Shown one piece after another: positions 41,801 to 54,800 of a stretch of DNA of 64,000 nucleotides (position 1 is the first letter of the stretch; each line of letters starts with the position of its first letter). The stretch spans positions 1-64,000 of the forward strand of contig CAJNAR010000158.1 of the NCBI GenBank assembly GCA_905220665.1, written 5' to 3'. The notes beneath the pieces were generated by a model that was given only the letters and a program-made list of their open reading frames with translations, was not told the DNA's origin and did not search any database. The position numbers and the translations under genes are program-made. The stretch is from Albugo candida. Taxonomy: Eukaryota > Oomycota > Peronosporomycetes > Albuginales > Albuginaceae.

Positions 41801-42720
41801 GGCACTCTCGAAGAAATGGACACTAAATAAGTGTCTTGTGCGTGCAATCATTTACAATCATGAACTATTATTCATATCGATTCAGGAAGTAGCTTTGGAA
41901 TGCTTCGAATGTGGGGCTATAGAACACTTTCGCATCGGTCGCTTTTGTGTATGGCAAATTCATCGATTATCACATTGGAACAGTATATTCGATGCGGCAC
42001 ACAAGATACAATCGTCACAAAGAAATTGGCCTTGAATCAGTGAAACGCAAGCAAACGGTAGTGCATTTTCTTGTCTCTAGCAACCTGCGTCAATTCTTCT
42101 CTGTTTGTATAAAGGCGATGTTAAAAAAACTTCAGAGTGCTAGTGTAAAATCTTATACTTTAGTGTAGGCACTAAACAATCGCATGACGCCTTCTCATAA
42201 GGCTGCCAAACTAGCGAATCCCTCTGGCGGGTTTATGGCCATTCCACAGTGAAATTTTGTAAGAAAATATTTTCTCTCGAGCTGGTGCTTCGTCCACGAC
42301 ACACACTTCTTTACCGAACGAATACATTCCAAACATGTACTGGATTCTAGGTGCCATGTACAGCGTGGAAGTGACAAAGTTTGCAACTTGCGATTCCTGG
42401 CATCACAATCAATGCCATTGCTCTGCACTTCCACTACGCTATGCCCAATTCACAAAGCCAGCGCTCTTGCAGAGATTTTGAAATTGAGAAGATATAGTAA
42501 CTTCAATGCCCTGTCTATAGAGCTGCATTTGGGGTTGTATTTTCTAGTTTTTGTGCTCATTTCTGTCCTGTAGTGGTAGCAGCAGAGTTGCATTGTATGC
42601 GCACGAATTGTAAGGACGGTCATTGGTTTAAACAGAAACGCTAATTGCAATTTCTCAGCACGTTACGTCATTGGATCAGAATAGCTGAAACGAAGGCTAT
42701 GAGGTTTACAAAGTAAAGGC
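38815..42720. other. 3.9-kb interval without recognisable gene, between divergent HECT and CSB genes
   Basis: The longest frames (minus 40502-40173, 109 codons, DDEFARDYLSEGTANTTDPD; plus 41444-41704; plus 41947-42168, IDYHIGTVYSMRHTRYNRHK) have no domain I can name. The first looks most like coding sequence. The interval must hold the promoters of both flanking genes. It may contain worn-out transposon or gene remnants. No terminal repeats were seen. Confidence 0.5.
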
Positions 42721-45537
42721 ATGCAAACAGCGTACATAGACGAGCATTCTGAAAGCGACTACGATGTCAGAGACCAAGTTTCTCAAGATGAAGACTGGAT
42801 CAGTAGTGTTGAAAGTGAGGATTCGGCTAGCTTCATCAAGCATGAGAAAAGTGTCAAAAAGCTAAAAGTGGCGCCAAATAATGTCGATCAGATACATAAA
42901 GCAAAAAGGGACAAAGAACTTGGAAAAGAGCAGAATCGATGGTATGATGATGGTTGTTATCTCAATTATGTTAAAAGATTGGCCGAACATGAGAATCAAA
43001 TCCAATGGTGTCTTGATCATGAAGTATCTTGCTTTTACTTTAGATTGAAGGATACAAAAAGCTCAAGTATTATTCAGAACGGCCAGTTCTGTGAAGAGTG
43101 TGAATATTACCAGTCGGGTGATCTTTATCTCACCGATTCAGGGCTCACTGTTCCTACCTATATATACGCGCAGCTGTATCCACACCAACGTCAGTGCCTC
43201 GAATGGCTTCATGGGCTGCATGAGCGCAACACCGGTGGAATTTTGGGTGATGAAATGGGTTTAGGAAAAACTGTGCAGATCGTTGCATATGTTGCCGCTA
43301 TGCATGCCGCTAGTCGATTGTGTTCAGTTTTGCTTTTGTGTCCTGCATCCGTCCTTTTACAGTGGACGCGCGAATTTCATAAATGGTACCCGAAAATGCG
43401 TATCACATTGTTACATAGTACTGGTTCAGGAGTTGTTTTATCGAATAAATCATACGCCGATCTTGTCCATGAGATCGTTGGAGATCACGAACCCAAAGAT
43501 TCCTCGGATGAGACTGAGAAAATTTGCGGAACCGGTGGAGTAATCCTCACAACCTACGAAAATGCTCGTCAAAATCAGCAATTACTGTTAAGTATCGACT
43601 GGGATTACGTCGTTTTAGACGAAGGGCATAGGATTCGAAATCCTGATGCTGACATATCTCTTGTGTGTAAGCAATTTCGCACTGTCCATCGTCTTATACT
43701 CACAGGCACACCGATACAGAATCACCTTCGGGAACTCTGGTCGCTATTTGATTTTGTTTATCCAGGAAAGCTAGGTACATTACCCACTTTTGAAGATGAA
43801 TTTGTTCTTCCAATCAAGACTGGTGGCTATGCAAATGCATCTAAAATGCAAGTCGTGATGGCATACAAGTGTGCCCTGGTACTAAGGGATGTCATCAATC
43901 CATACATGCTACGTCGCACTAAGAAAGAGATCCAAGATACTCTTGAATTGCCAGAAAAAATGGAACATATATTATTCTGTCGACTTACTGCCTACCAGTA
44001 CGATCAATATGAAGCATACTTGCGCTCTCCTGAAGTAGCTCGCGTTTTAAATTACGAAGTGCGCCCGTTTCGTGCGATTTCAACACTAAGGCATATATGT
44101 AATCACCCAGATCTGGTTAAACGTACTGACGATGAGGCTCCACATGCAGAAGATTACGGGTGTATAAAAAAAAGCGGTAAGATGCTGGTATTGCGCAAAA
44201 TTCTGGCTATGTGGAAAGACCAGGGGCATCGTGTGCTTCTTTTCACCCAGACGCGTATGATGCTTGATATACTGGAAAGGTTCATGGAACATCATGCATA
44301 TAATCATTGCCGGCTCGATGGGTCCACGCCAGTTAAGGAACGACAGAGACTTTTGGACAAATTCAACGATCCGGAAAGCGATATCTTCATTTTCTTACTT
44401 ACGACACGAGCTGGTGGTATTGGGATTAATCTATCAGGTGCGAATCGTGTCATAATCTTTGATCCGGACTGGAATCCCAGCACCGACATGCAGGCTAGAG
44501 AACGATCTTGGCGTATTGGTCAAAGTAAACAAGTCACCATCTATCGGCTAATTACAAGTGGGACTATTGAAGAGAAAATCTATCATCGGCAGATATTTAA
44601 GCAATATCTCACAACAAAGGTGCTACATGACCCAAAGAGAAAGCGCTGTTTCAATCGTCATACTTTGCGCGATCTTTTTACTCTTGCGAGTGGTGCACAA
44701 CCTGAAGGTAAAGAAGGGACGAAGGCACACGAAGGTGTTGAGACGACAGATCTTTTTCTTGCCGGGCATGTACCAGTCCCAGTAGCTGAAAATCAAGGTT
44801 CCTTGCAGAATGGAGGCTCTATTGGGCGCGAATCTTTAGAAAAAGCGGAATCTGACGAGGGTCTGGAAAACGATACAAGTACGAATAAGTCAAGCGACAA
44901 CGATCGAATTCTGAGGCATTTATTCGACGGAGAAGAAATTCATGGCGTCTTCAACCATGCTGCCATAGAGCACGAAGGTGTACAAAATCAAGAAGCTGAT
45001 TTAATAGAGATGGAATCCTCAAAGATTGCCGAGTCGGCGCTTTCTGCGCTGCGCCAATCTTGCGATTTGGTGCGGCAACAACGCTGTAGTATCTCTACAC
45101 CAACATGGACAGGTAGACAAGGTTATGCTGGTCAACCGGCTAAAACAACCGAAAAAAGAAGACTCGGCGGTCGCAGATCGCGTGTACCGAACAGCTACAC
45201 GAACCCACATTTATCTTCCAAGGAAATCTTGAGCAAATTCTCCAATCAGCGGTATGGTATCGTGGACCGTGGACTGCCTGCAAGTGCCAAATCACCTACA
45301 AAGGCTAATGCTGACACTTCTGAAGGCGTAACTAGTCTCACGGAACAAATCCGCGTTTTCCTATTGCACGATAAGTGCAATCACGGCCGCGGCTTTGCGA
45401 CAGAAGCAATTTTAGATAGATTTGGTCATCTTATAGATCCCAAGGACAAGCTTACATTTCGAAAGTTACTTCGTGATTTGGCAATTTGTCGGAATGGCAA
45501 TTGGATTCTGAGGACCGAGTTCATGGATGGTTCGTGA
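42721..45537 (+). CDS. ERCC6: CSB/ERCC6/Rad26-type Swi2/Snf2 ATPase (transcription-coupled repair)
   Basis: A single 938-codon frame from ATG 42721. The acidic N-terminus is followed by the ATPase core: YPHQRQCLEWL (Q-like), Walker A GDEMGLGKT (about residues 176-184), LLLCPASVLLQW (Ia), DEGH box VVLDEGHRIRN (about 297; DEGH rather than DEAH is typical of CSB), LTGTPIQNHLRELWSLFDFV (III), and YMLRRTKKEI. Lobe 2 has GKMLVLRKIL (about 487), LLFTQTRMMLDILE, and motifs V/VI TTRAGGIGINLSGANRV to RSWRIGQ (about 561-601). The end (about 870-938) has the winged-helix-like block found at the C-terminus of CSB (FATEAILDRFGHL, LLRDLAICRNGNWILR). Known role of the family: binding RNA polymerase II stalled at DNA lesions and recruiting repair factors. 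It is shorter than human CSB (about 1,500 aa). It lies 293 bp upstream of SZT2 on the same strand. Confidence 0.96.
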   Translation: MQTAYIDEHSESDYDVRDQVSQDEDWISSVESEDSASFIKHEKSVKKLKVAPNNVDQIHKAKRDKELGKEQNRWYDDGCYLNYVKRLAEHENQIQWCLDHEVSCFYFRLKDTKSSSIIQNGQFCEECEYYQSGDLYLTDSGLTVPTYIYAQLYPHQRQCLEWLHGLHERNTGGILGDEMGLGKTVQIVAYVAAMHAASRLCSVLLLCPASVLLQWTREFHKWYPKMRITLLHSTGSGVVLSNKSYADLVHEIVGDHEPKDSSDETEKICGTGGVILTTYENARQNQQLLLSIDWDYVVLDEGHRIRNPDADISLVCKQFRTVHRLILTGTPIQNHLRELWSLFDFVYPGKLGTLPTFEDEFVLPIKTGGYANASKMQVVMAYKCALVLRDVINPYMLRRTKKEIQDTLELPEKMEHILFCRLTAYQYDQYEAYLRSPEVARVLNYEVRPFRAISTLRHICNHPDLVKRTDDEAPHAEDYGCIKKSGKMLVLRKILAMWKDQGHRVLLFTQTRMMLDILERFMEHHAYNHCRLDGSTPVKERQRLLDKFNDPESDIFIFLLTTRAGGIGINLSGANRVIIFDPDWNPSTDMQARERSWRIGQSKQVTIYRLITSGTIEEKIYHRQIFKQYLTTKVLHDPKRKRCFNRHTLRDLFTLASGAQPEGKEGTKAHEGVETTDLFLAGHVPVPVAENQGSLQNGGSIGRESLEKAESDEGLENDTSTNKSSDNDRILRHLFDGEEIHGVFNHAAIEHEGVQNQEADLIEMESSKIAESALSALRQSCDLVRQQRCSISTPTWTGRQGYAGQPAKTTEKRRLGGRRSRVPNSYTNPHLSSKEILSKFSNQRYGIVDRGLPASAKSPTKANADTSEGVTSLTEQIRVFLLHDKCNHGRGFATEAILDRFGHLIDPKDKLTFRKLLRDLAICRNGNWILRTEFMDGS

Positions 45538-45830
45538 TGCATTGTCAAGCGGTTCATCATAGATGACGAGAGGTAGTATTGGCAGCAAATCGTTGCGGAT
45601 GGTTTATAATTTAACAACCGAGACTAAGACAACCGAGTTTATCTGGCTCACTTGTAGAGTCAAAGAGAACTAACTCCGTGAACGAAAATCATCCGGGAAA
45701 AGCGGCATCCTATCTCATACAAAATCTTTGACACTGATATGAACTCGCTCAATTCTTTCAATCAAATCTAGTCGTTGATTTCTTAAGTACGTACAACAGC
45801 GCACCATTATCCCACCATTTGGTGCGCAAT
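45538..45830. promoter_or_regulatory. Short CSB-SZT2 intergenic region
   Basis: 293 bp separate the CSB stop from the SZT2 start ATG, so the 3' end of one and the promoter of the other share this interval. No clear promoter element is identifiable by eye. Upstream open codons (for example TTG at 45819) are in frame but the ATG at 45831 is the first Met. Confidence 0.4.
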
Positions 45831-48800
45831 ATGGACTTGTCACCGTCAGGTCGCGTGAATAGTGTGCGCGAATTAGTGTTCATTTCTGAGGACACCAATG
45901 GAGCAGACACAACCAATTTGAGTTTGTGGCATGCACAAATGTTATTCAATCAATTGTGTGCTACGAAGGAAAGCTTAAATTCTAATCTAGAAATCGTTGA
46001 AGCTGATGATGAGAGAGTGGAAGAAGCTTTAATGACAAGTGAAAGTGACAGTGATTGGAAGCATGTGAGAACACAGATTAATAAGAGGCGTACAATGTGG
46101 AACCGGAAACGCCAAAAGGAAAAAACGGAAGAAGTCTGGAAAATCGCTGCCATATCGTATAGCGACGACAGCAACATGAGGAATGATACGGATAAAAACT
46201 CCACGTGTTCTCTTGATGTAATTGAAAAAGAACGGGTTGACCAAACGACTATCTTAAATGATGAACTGAAGCGCAACTCGTGTAATGAATTAATATCATT
46301 TACATCCGAAAGCAAAGTATCAATTATATATGAGCAATATCGATGCGTATTCTGCCTTGATTTTTCTCCGTCAACCTTTTCAGTCGATCCAAGCACCGGA
46401 AAGGTATTCTCGGATTCGATATGCGAAGTGATAGAGGTTGGTCAGCTTTACATATCTTTTGACTATTATATTGTAAGACGAATTCTCTCTTCAGATTTTC
46501 CTCCGCAATCTAACAACAAAAATGATAATTGGTGACTTGAATTTCCAGCCAGAAATTCATCTGTCATTACTAGTTCAGGTGCGCCGACATTTCATAATGG
46601 AAAGGATTCCAATTGACACTTTAACCATAGGGTGCCGTTCCAGAGTCTTTATATGTTCTGGTTCAAGGATTTGCTCTGACAACAAATAATCCGCATTATT
46701 TGCTGGACATTATTCGAGACAGACTGAAACTGATTGAGAATTTTTGGGCTTCTAAGATGCGCAATGACGTTGGTTGCAAGCATGGGTCACGTCTGGGCCT
46801 AAAAGTTACTGAGAATCTCGCGAGTAGGCAAACCACAACGACAAGTCTTTCTCAGATGCTTCGCAATGCTGTGTACGCGCTCAATTCTCTACCCATGGCA
46901 GCGTCATCGTTCCTTGTTATCATAACCGATGGTGTTGTGGATCAATTCGATGCGTATTCTTACGATGGGCTCTTGATGCAACTGGTTCGTCACGATATCA
47001 ACTGTCATTTCATTCAACTGGGCGGAAGCATTGCTTCAGATCAGTGCTTTGGCTATGTTAGCGATACGGATTTTTTGCGTTTCCTCGCAAAGGCCACTGG
47101 AGGTAGATATTGGACCTTGGATATGCTCTCCCAAGCTAACTCACAAAGTGGTGATAGTATGGTAAGTAAGAGACACTCAAGTAGTCTCATGTGCGTCTCA
47201 GAAATCCAGGACGCATGCTTTATCCGCAAATCAAGTCTTTGGGGGCTCTCTGACCCCGACTTTCAAATTCGACGCTCTCATTACATGCTATCATCCGATG
47301 CGAAGTTTCTGATTCCACTAAAATCGTATCAATTATGGCGAGAAAAGGTTCACGACTATCGAATCGTGGTGGACATTGATCGAATTATCGAAGTGCGCAC
47401 TCGCGAAGGCTTCAAAATTAGTAAAATATTACCGTTTGATCGAAATGACGCGGAATCTCACGATCAAAGTGCTACCAACTCGCATGGTACAGATTCTACA
47501 CGCTACTTGGTATTTGTACTGCAATGGAAGCAAGATGTATGGATAGAATATGTTGTTTCTATCACAAAAGAGGTATCCCATCTTGAACAAAGGATGGCAA
47601 CGACTGTACCCTTCAGCTCTGACGAATGGTACGTCGTAATCAACATCATCGCACAAGTGGATTTCTTACAGGCGTTCGAAAGCTGCAAAAACAAAACTCT
47701 TGGATTGAGGGATAGCAACAACAGTGCAATTAAAAACGAAGTAGTCGTCTCAGGTACCCCATTATCACTCCATCATTTCATTCGCAACGTACAAGATGTG
47801 GATCGCGTGCTACTTCATCTTGTCACTGCAACTGCGTCAAGTTATACTACAAAGACAAAACAAGAAGGTGAAAGATCGTACCATGGATTTGGCAGTCCAT
47901 CGGACATGATGCCATCTCGTCCTCATCCAGTCTTCAAGATCATTGGAAATTTAGCGCCTGTACTTTGGCATCGCTGGTTTGCTGTTGACAGATTTGAAAT
48001 TCTTCAGATTATACCGAATGATATATTCATAAAGAGGATATACGGATCGCATGCATTCACCAAAATAGGAACCGCAGCGGAACTTGATAACACCCATCAT
48101 TTTGGACGGAAATGGGCCGCAGATCCTTCCACATCAGATCAAAACTACATACGTCGTAAGGAATCTGGTCCTTTCAAAGGCTCTACGCCGGTGCCAGAAT
48201 TGAACATCAATGAGATATTTCAACTGCTTGGTACTACACAGGTGAACGACCGAATAGTATCTGTCATCACAAAGTGGTCTACACAGCGAATTTCACAAGA
48301 TCTATTTCTGAAGTTCCTGCAACCATTGCCACATCGAGCTTTCAGATTTCGCACCCTTCACAATGAATATTTACGCGTTGCACAAGACGACAGGCTCTGT
48401 GGCAATGCATCACACATTGAAACGAATAAACATCTGCATTGCAAACACTTACGTCGCAAACGTCCAGAGCAGCCGTTTTGTATCATTCGCATTGAGCGCA
48501 AGAATCATGTTTTGACAGCGTTTCATGTGGCTTTCTTCTCAGCAGGATCATCTTTACGCAAGCAGGCAGTATCGAGTCTTAAACAGGTGATCATGGCAGA
48601 GGTCAATGATGCCCACTCATCCGTTTTGGCTTGGCATCCTTCCTTCCAGAAAATCGCGTCATCTCCGACTAGTGGTTCCGTCACCAGCAGTGCAGCAATA
48701 ACCAAAACAGCAATTGCGTGTCATCGGATGATAAGTCGATTGACAGCAGGTTTCGACATCCTAGCACTCTATAATGAAGAAAGAGCGAAGAAGATTGGGC

Positions 48801-51800
48801 ACGAAACTTGTTTGCCGTTGGAGAAGCAAAGTGGTCTTGCAAATTCTTCATGTTGTGGAGGGAGTGATATTGCGTTTCGAGAGACATTTGGATCTTATAT
48901 GTGGCACATTAATTGGAGATGGAAATTCACAAACAGCACGGAATTAGTCAAGATGATGAAGCAGATTCACAAGTCTCGAATCGCTGCGGGATTCTGGGTT
49001 CTGGATTGGCATCTACATCAACGAAAGAACAATACCTCTCACGGAAGAAGTAACATAACAAAGAACTATAGTTATGCAGCATCAGACCTTGGCGGCCGTT
49101 ATCAAAAGTACAGAGGCAGCGCCATGAACCTCAACAATCATGATGTCAACCCGCTTATGTGGTCAAAACATCGCTACAGAACGACATCTTTCAATGTGGA
49201 AAGCGTGACATTTGGACGAGAAATACTCTTGGAGGACAAAAATGGGCGCGATCAGTGTATTCTATTGCAATATGGAATGCTTCGCATCTCTGAAACCCGA
49301 TTGATCACGTCGTTCTGGATGGAACCTCATCATGGCTTGATGAGGCCCATTACCCAGGATGATTTATGTCGGGATATTTACAGTCATTCAGATCATGCGG
49401 TCGGTCACGAGCGTCCAATGCAAAAGCACAAAGGAATGTCAAGTTTGAGTGTGCGCGCTCCGATTGGCGCTCAAAACGAAGCTACAAATGGCAAGGTCAT
49501 TGGAGGACCGCTGGGTGAAGGAAAAGAAGTGACTGTCGCAACTAATTCGAGCGAAGCGAAACCCCAAACAAATGTGGATGCAGCCGACAAATCATCAAAT
49601 GTGTCTGGAATGAAATCTCAAATACCAAAGCAGCAAGTGATCAAGTCTTCTCTCGACACTGGACAGTTGTATCTGTGTGAGAACGATCTACTTCAATTGA
49701 TCACAGCGTTTCTTTTTCATTGTGATCGACAAGTAGTAGCATCTCATCATACATTTTTGACGCTTCGTCAAGCGTTTGAAAGCGTTGACGCTTTACCTCC
49801 GCCAACTCCGGAGCATCGGAAAATCGTCGGTGCGGAAAACAGCTCAAGTCAAGCAGAAGGAAGTGTAGACCGGTCAAATCTTCTACTACCTCCTTTTAGC
49901 ACAGCCAGACTATTGTGCGTCTCCAATCGAGCGACAGATCAATTCTTGATGTATTTGGAGCACGATAACGAGAAAATGAAGCTTGAGGTGGACGAAAAGA
50001 ATGGAATTAGCACTCATGAGAATGCACCAAGGAAGTCCCAGATCTCAAGCTCAAACTTGCATTTATATACCATGCTAGAAGAGACATTGCTAAGTCTGAG
50101 TGATTTTGAGGTCACCTGGACAGATATCAACGGTGAACTCGTCGCCAAAACATTTCGTGCTCAAGATGAGAAAGGCTTATCAGTCAATAGGTCAGAGCGA
50201 AGTATACCCTTATGGATCACGTCACATCTTAGTAGCTCCGCTTTTTTGGAAGAATGGATCCCGCAGTATCGACTAAGTCAAGGACGATGTTTTGCCAAGC
50301 TGATCAACAAGCATGACATACTTCTTTCTTTCCTACCATCATTGGAAGTCATGGAAACACATATTAAACCAGATCATTCGCCGAAAGATGCAAGTCAACG
50401 AGATATCAGTGATTGGGACAATGGAAGCAGCGCTCAATCTATTTCAAATGCAGCGGATAATGAAGGAATTCGCGCTTCCAAACTGCGAAATTGGAACAAG
50501 GCCCGCATACACAGATTGAAGAAGGTACTTCATGACTCGACTTCATCTGATGATATCGTACTGTATTGGCAACGACGTCAAAGCTTTCGTGAAGGCTATG
50601 ATATAAGCCACAACAATCGACACAGTTGCCAGCACGGCCCGCAACTCTCAAATCATAAAGAAAACTTTTTGTTGGCGAAAGACTATAAATTATGTCGCAA
50701 ATTTAGCCGTGAGATACCTTATGGAGCTGATTCTCATCTTCTTGTGCAAAGTATGGATGGAACTTCTAGTACGGGATTCTTTCAAGTTGCATTTTACGAA
50801 GTAGCTAGAAACTCACTGTCACATGAGCCGTATCAATTTGATCGACGCAAAATTCAAAAGGCTAACGATGATTTGGAGGAGAAACCGACTATTTACTCAC
50901 GCGTTTTACCAAATTTGTTCACAATTCTTGATAGAGTACCCAAAGACGGAAAAAGCAAAAGGAGGGATTACAAGCTTTCTTCCGAGCATCGACAAAGAAC
51001 TTTGTCAATGACAAGTGGGGATAGCAGAGATGGTTTGCAATCATCATCAGCTCGTCAGTTTCGGGAGAAGATGAAACGAGCGCATGAACACAATTTCTCT
51101 CGCGGTGTCTATATCTCGCTACGGGAAGGCACTTTGGTGCAACAAAGTGATTTGATGCAAGCAATATCCAGTTGTCTTCAAATTCCGATTGATCTGGATA
51201 TCACAGTTCTCCATCGCACTATACAAGCTACCTCTACTCGTCCGGAACTTTTCCACATGCAGAAAACTTATCAGAAGAAACATATGAGCACCCAATGGGA
51301 CGAACTGATGAATAGATTTAAGGAATCGTTTATTCGAATACTCCTGTCTGACAATTTGTTTCAATCAGTTCATGGTACCGAGTATTACGTTTTTGGTGGC
51401 AATGAATCGGTTTTTGGAACGAAGAGAGTTGGGAATGTAAGTGAAGATAAAGTCACCGAATATGAAGATGACGACGGTTCTGGTCTGTGCTCTTTGGTTG
51501 CGAACAATATGTCAAATATCTCGCAGCAATGCAGTATTGATATCAGTGTCTCGGACAATGAAACTGAGGATGGGGTCGAGCACGACGATCTACAGGCTCC
51601 AATAAACGAGAAAGAACGCAGCAGCGATTCGGCTGATGATCAGACCGGAAGCTGGGACGCTCATGCTACATTTCGGAGCGATTATTCGACATGCATACGA
51701 GACGGGCGACACATGAAAAACAGAGCCGACTTGAAATTGAACAAAGACGTTGCGGTTGCCACATCGAACCTATCCATGCCGTTCTTTCTACGTTTTGAAT

Positions 51801-54800
51801 ACGTGGAAGTTGATGTAACCAGCATGAACAAAGATTATCTTCAAGCAGAAAGCGCTTGTGACAACAAGTATTGCCAAAAGGTTGAAAAACCAAGACCATT
51901 TTTTCATCGAAGTCACAGTACACATAGTCTCATTCAGCCTTCTTTTGACGAGAACGTCACAGTTGCAAACAGTACGAGAGCATTAGTAGATCAAAAGACT
52001 CTGCAATATGGATCTTTGTCAGAAGTAGTCGAGTGGTTTGAAACTTCAAGCTGTACTCGTATTGCTTTGCGACTTATTACACTTACACTCCCGAACGAAC
52101 AATTGTTCGAGCAGTACTCAAATAGGCGAGAGAATGTGTCTGCCAACGCGACGGCTCAAGCGAATGCATCACAGAAAGATGCAACAAAAAGGCAGGAGGT
52201 ATTTGGAGCTCTACCAGTATTTCAACGTCAAGTAATAAGAAAATTGCGTCAGCAAATTAAAGAATGGTGTGGAGTGGAGATTTTGAGCATTTTGCGAACG
52301 ACTAATTGCATAGCGATGCCAATTGCACGGCTGGTGTCCAAATTGGTGCGAAACCTACCACAAAACCTGATGACCAAGGTCACTTATCCGCTACGGTTCA
52401 CGGCTGATGTTCAAGAATCACCGGAAACGGCTCAGGAGATATTTTTGAGAGAGTTTGCTAAGGGGAACACTTACTTTGACTTGCTCGAATGCAATGGTTT
52501 ACATTTCGTTGTGAAGAAAAGTTCCGAAACATCCGTCGCAAGCGTGTCAAGCGAGACAATAGAAAAAGCGCTAGATGTGAGCGCCACATATACGATACCT
52601 TTCTGGGCATACTTTCAGGTAGAAAAAGGCTTTGTTCATTTGTACATGCATAGCCCAATCGATTCTGAAATACATTCGGGTTCGACCAGTGCAAAAGAGT
52701 CGTTCAATAAACTAGTGGAACTCACTCGTCTTCATCTCGGTGTTCAAAGCGTTTGTAAGCGTGTGAATCAGTTACTACTGCTAGCTCAATTGCATGAATC
52801 GAGAACGTGTAACGTACTCTTGCTCAGTCAACCTCGAGTAAATGCTCAGCGTAACACATCGGGTGGTCCAAGTTTTCGAAGCTCTTTCTCAACGCAAGGC
52901 TCACACACAGGAGAAACAACCTCCAGCCAACATAGTAATGTTGAATTGCCACGTCAACGTGCCAACACGGTCTCCTCCGATTATATGGAAGATCAGTATC
53001 CCTCTTTGGAATTTGACTCCTTCTTTTGGCCTGGCCAATTCGAATGTCCACTACAATACAGCGCATTTTTCAAATTGCACGACCGATTAGCACCGAATGT
53101 GGCACTGAACATGCTTTGTACATCCGCTCTCGAACAATTTCAAGTGCATAACCGCCGACATTTATTCGTGTATCGAGATCGAAGTGGACATGTATTCTAT
53201 CTCAAAATCAGCGTCAGTGAGACGATTTCTGAAGTGAAGGAAGGACGCACACAAAGCAAACTGAATCGATCAAATAGAAAGAACTCAGAAAGCACTCCCA
53301 ATACATCAGATTTCTCGTATGCTGGTGCTGTGGAGCCTACTATGATGAAGGAAAATGGGATACTATTACGAGTGTTTGGTATAAGTGATGCTGGCGAAGA
53401 GGTTACACATGAGCTTTGCCGCTTACTGGAACGAAAGCTTGATGAGGCAACGTTGCTGATTCTAATGAAACTCCTTGGAAGAAACGCCAAATTCCAACTC
53501 AGCATGGCAGACTTATCGTTTCTTTGCCCGCCAATGGAAGAGCCTTATCATGTTCTCAGCTTTGGTCTTCCTAAAGATACCCAAAATACATCAGCATTAA
53601 TACATATCTTCAAAAAGGTGCTCTGCTACGTTCCTTACGTGCGATATGTGTCAAACTCTGGAACAATTTCCTCTGGAAGAAATTGTGTGATTGAGCGTCG
53701 GCATGGTCGAACGAGAAGCAGAAAGGCATCTGAGATCTTTTCATCTACCTTACAATCAGAAGCACACATCAGCTTGCAGCACGAAAAGCCTGGGAACTTA
53801 TTTACAAAATCGGAGACTACTCATCCTGCTTACTTGCAACCTAGTGAGCTTTCCGAACAAGCTCAAGCTTTACTAGTAATTGGAACAGCCGATAAAATAT
53901 CACCCGTGTACTGGAATTATCTCAAAAATCAAACTTTTATCTCGAAAGAAGAAACGAATGATAATTTGGAAGCTGCGAACGACGAGATGTTTGTGATAAA
54001 TTTAAATCCGGAACTGAGAATCGCACCTCCATCTTTTTGGAAGATCGGAAAAGGTCTTATCTTGCTCAAGGTTAAGGTGTGTACTAGAGCCAAGCCAAAT
54101 CACAGTGGTGGAGAGGAACCGGAGATTGATTATCTACCCCATCCACTACAAGGAAATGATGCTTCACAGCCTAGTAAGGGAAACCAAAGTACTTTGATCC
54201 TTCATATGTCTTTGTGGGCTCGTGGCAATTTCGATTTGAGAGAGGTGGATAAACATTTGAAAACAGTTTTACAACAAGCCATTTGTGATTACTTTATTCA
54301 ACAATCAATGCGTCCACTTCGAGAATCACATCACGACACTCCTTCAGTTTATTCAGCGGTCATCTTGGACACACAGAAAGCAAAATCAACTACTTTGAAT
54401 GAAGAGAGGAACACCGAAAGTGATAATTTCTCAACTGACTCAGATCGTCGCAAGTCCTTAATGAATGTTTCGTCTGACCTTCAATCAATATCAACGACTA
54501 AACTTCGATGCAGGCTTCCTATCAGTGCCGATGAAATCGAGTTCGTTGTCGATGAGTTCGCTCAACTACTCGACAACATTTTGCCTACTCGTTTCCGTCC
54601 ACTTGTCATGTCTAAGCTGTCGTCACAAAAATCATATACAATCCATTCATTCGACTCTACAAAGCAAGATGTCTCGCTTGAGAATGGCAAACGCATTTTT
54701 CGTATCATACCTTCCAGCGGCGGCACAGGCAACGACACAGGATCGGTTATTCCAATGTCGGAGAAAGCATCATCATTCACGGCAACACTAAAAAAGCTGG

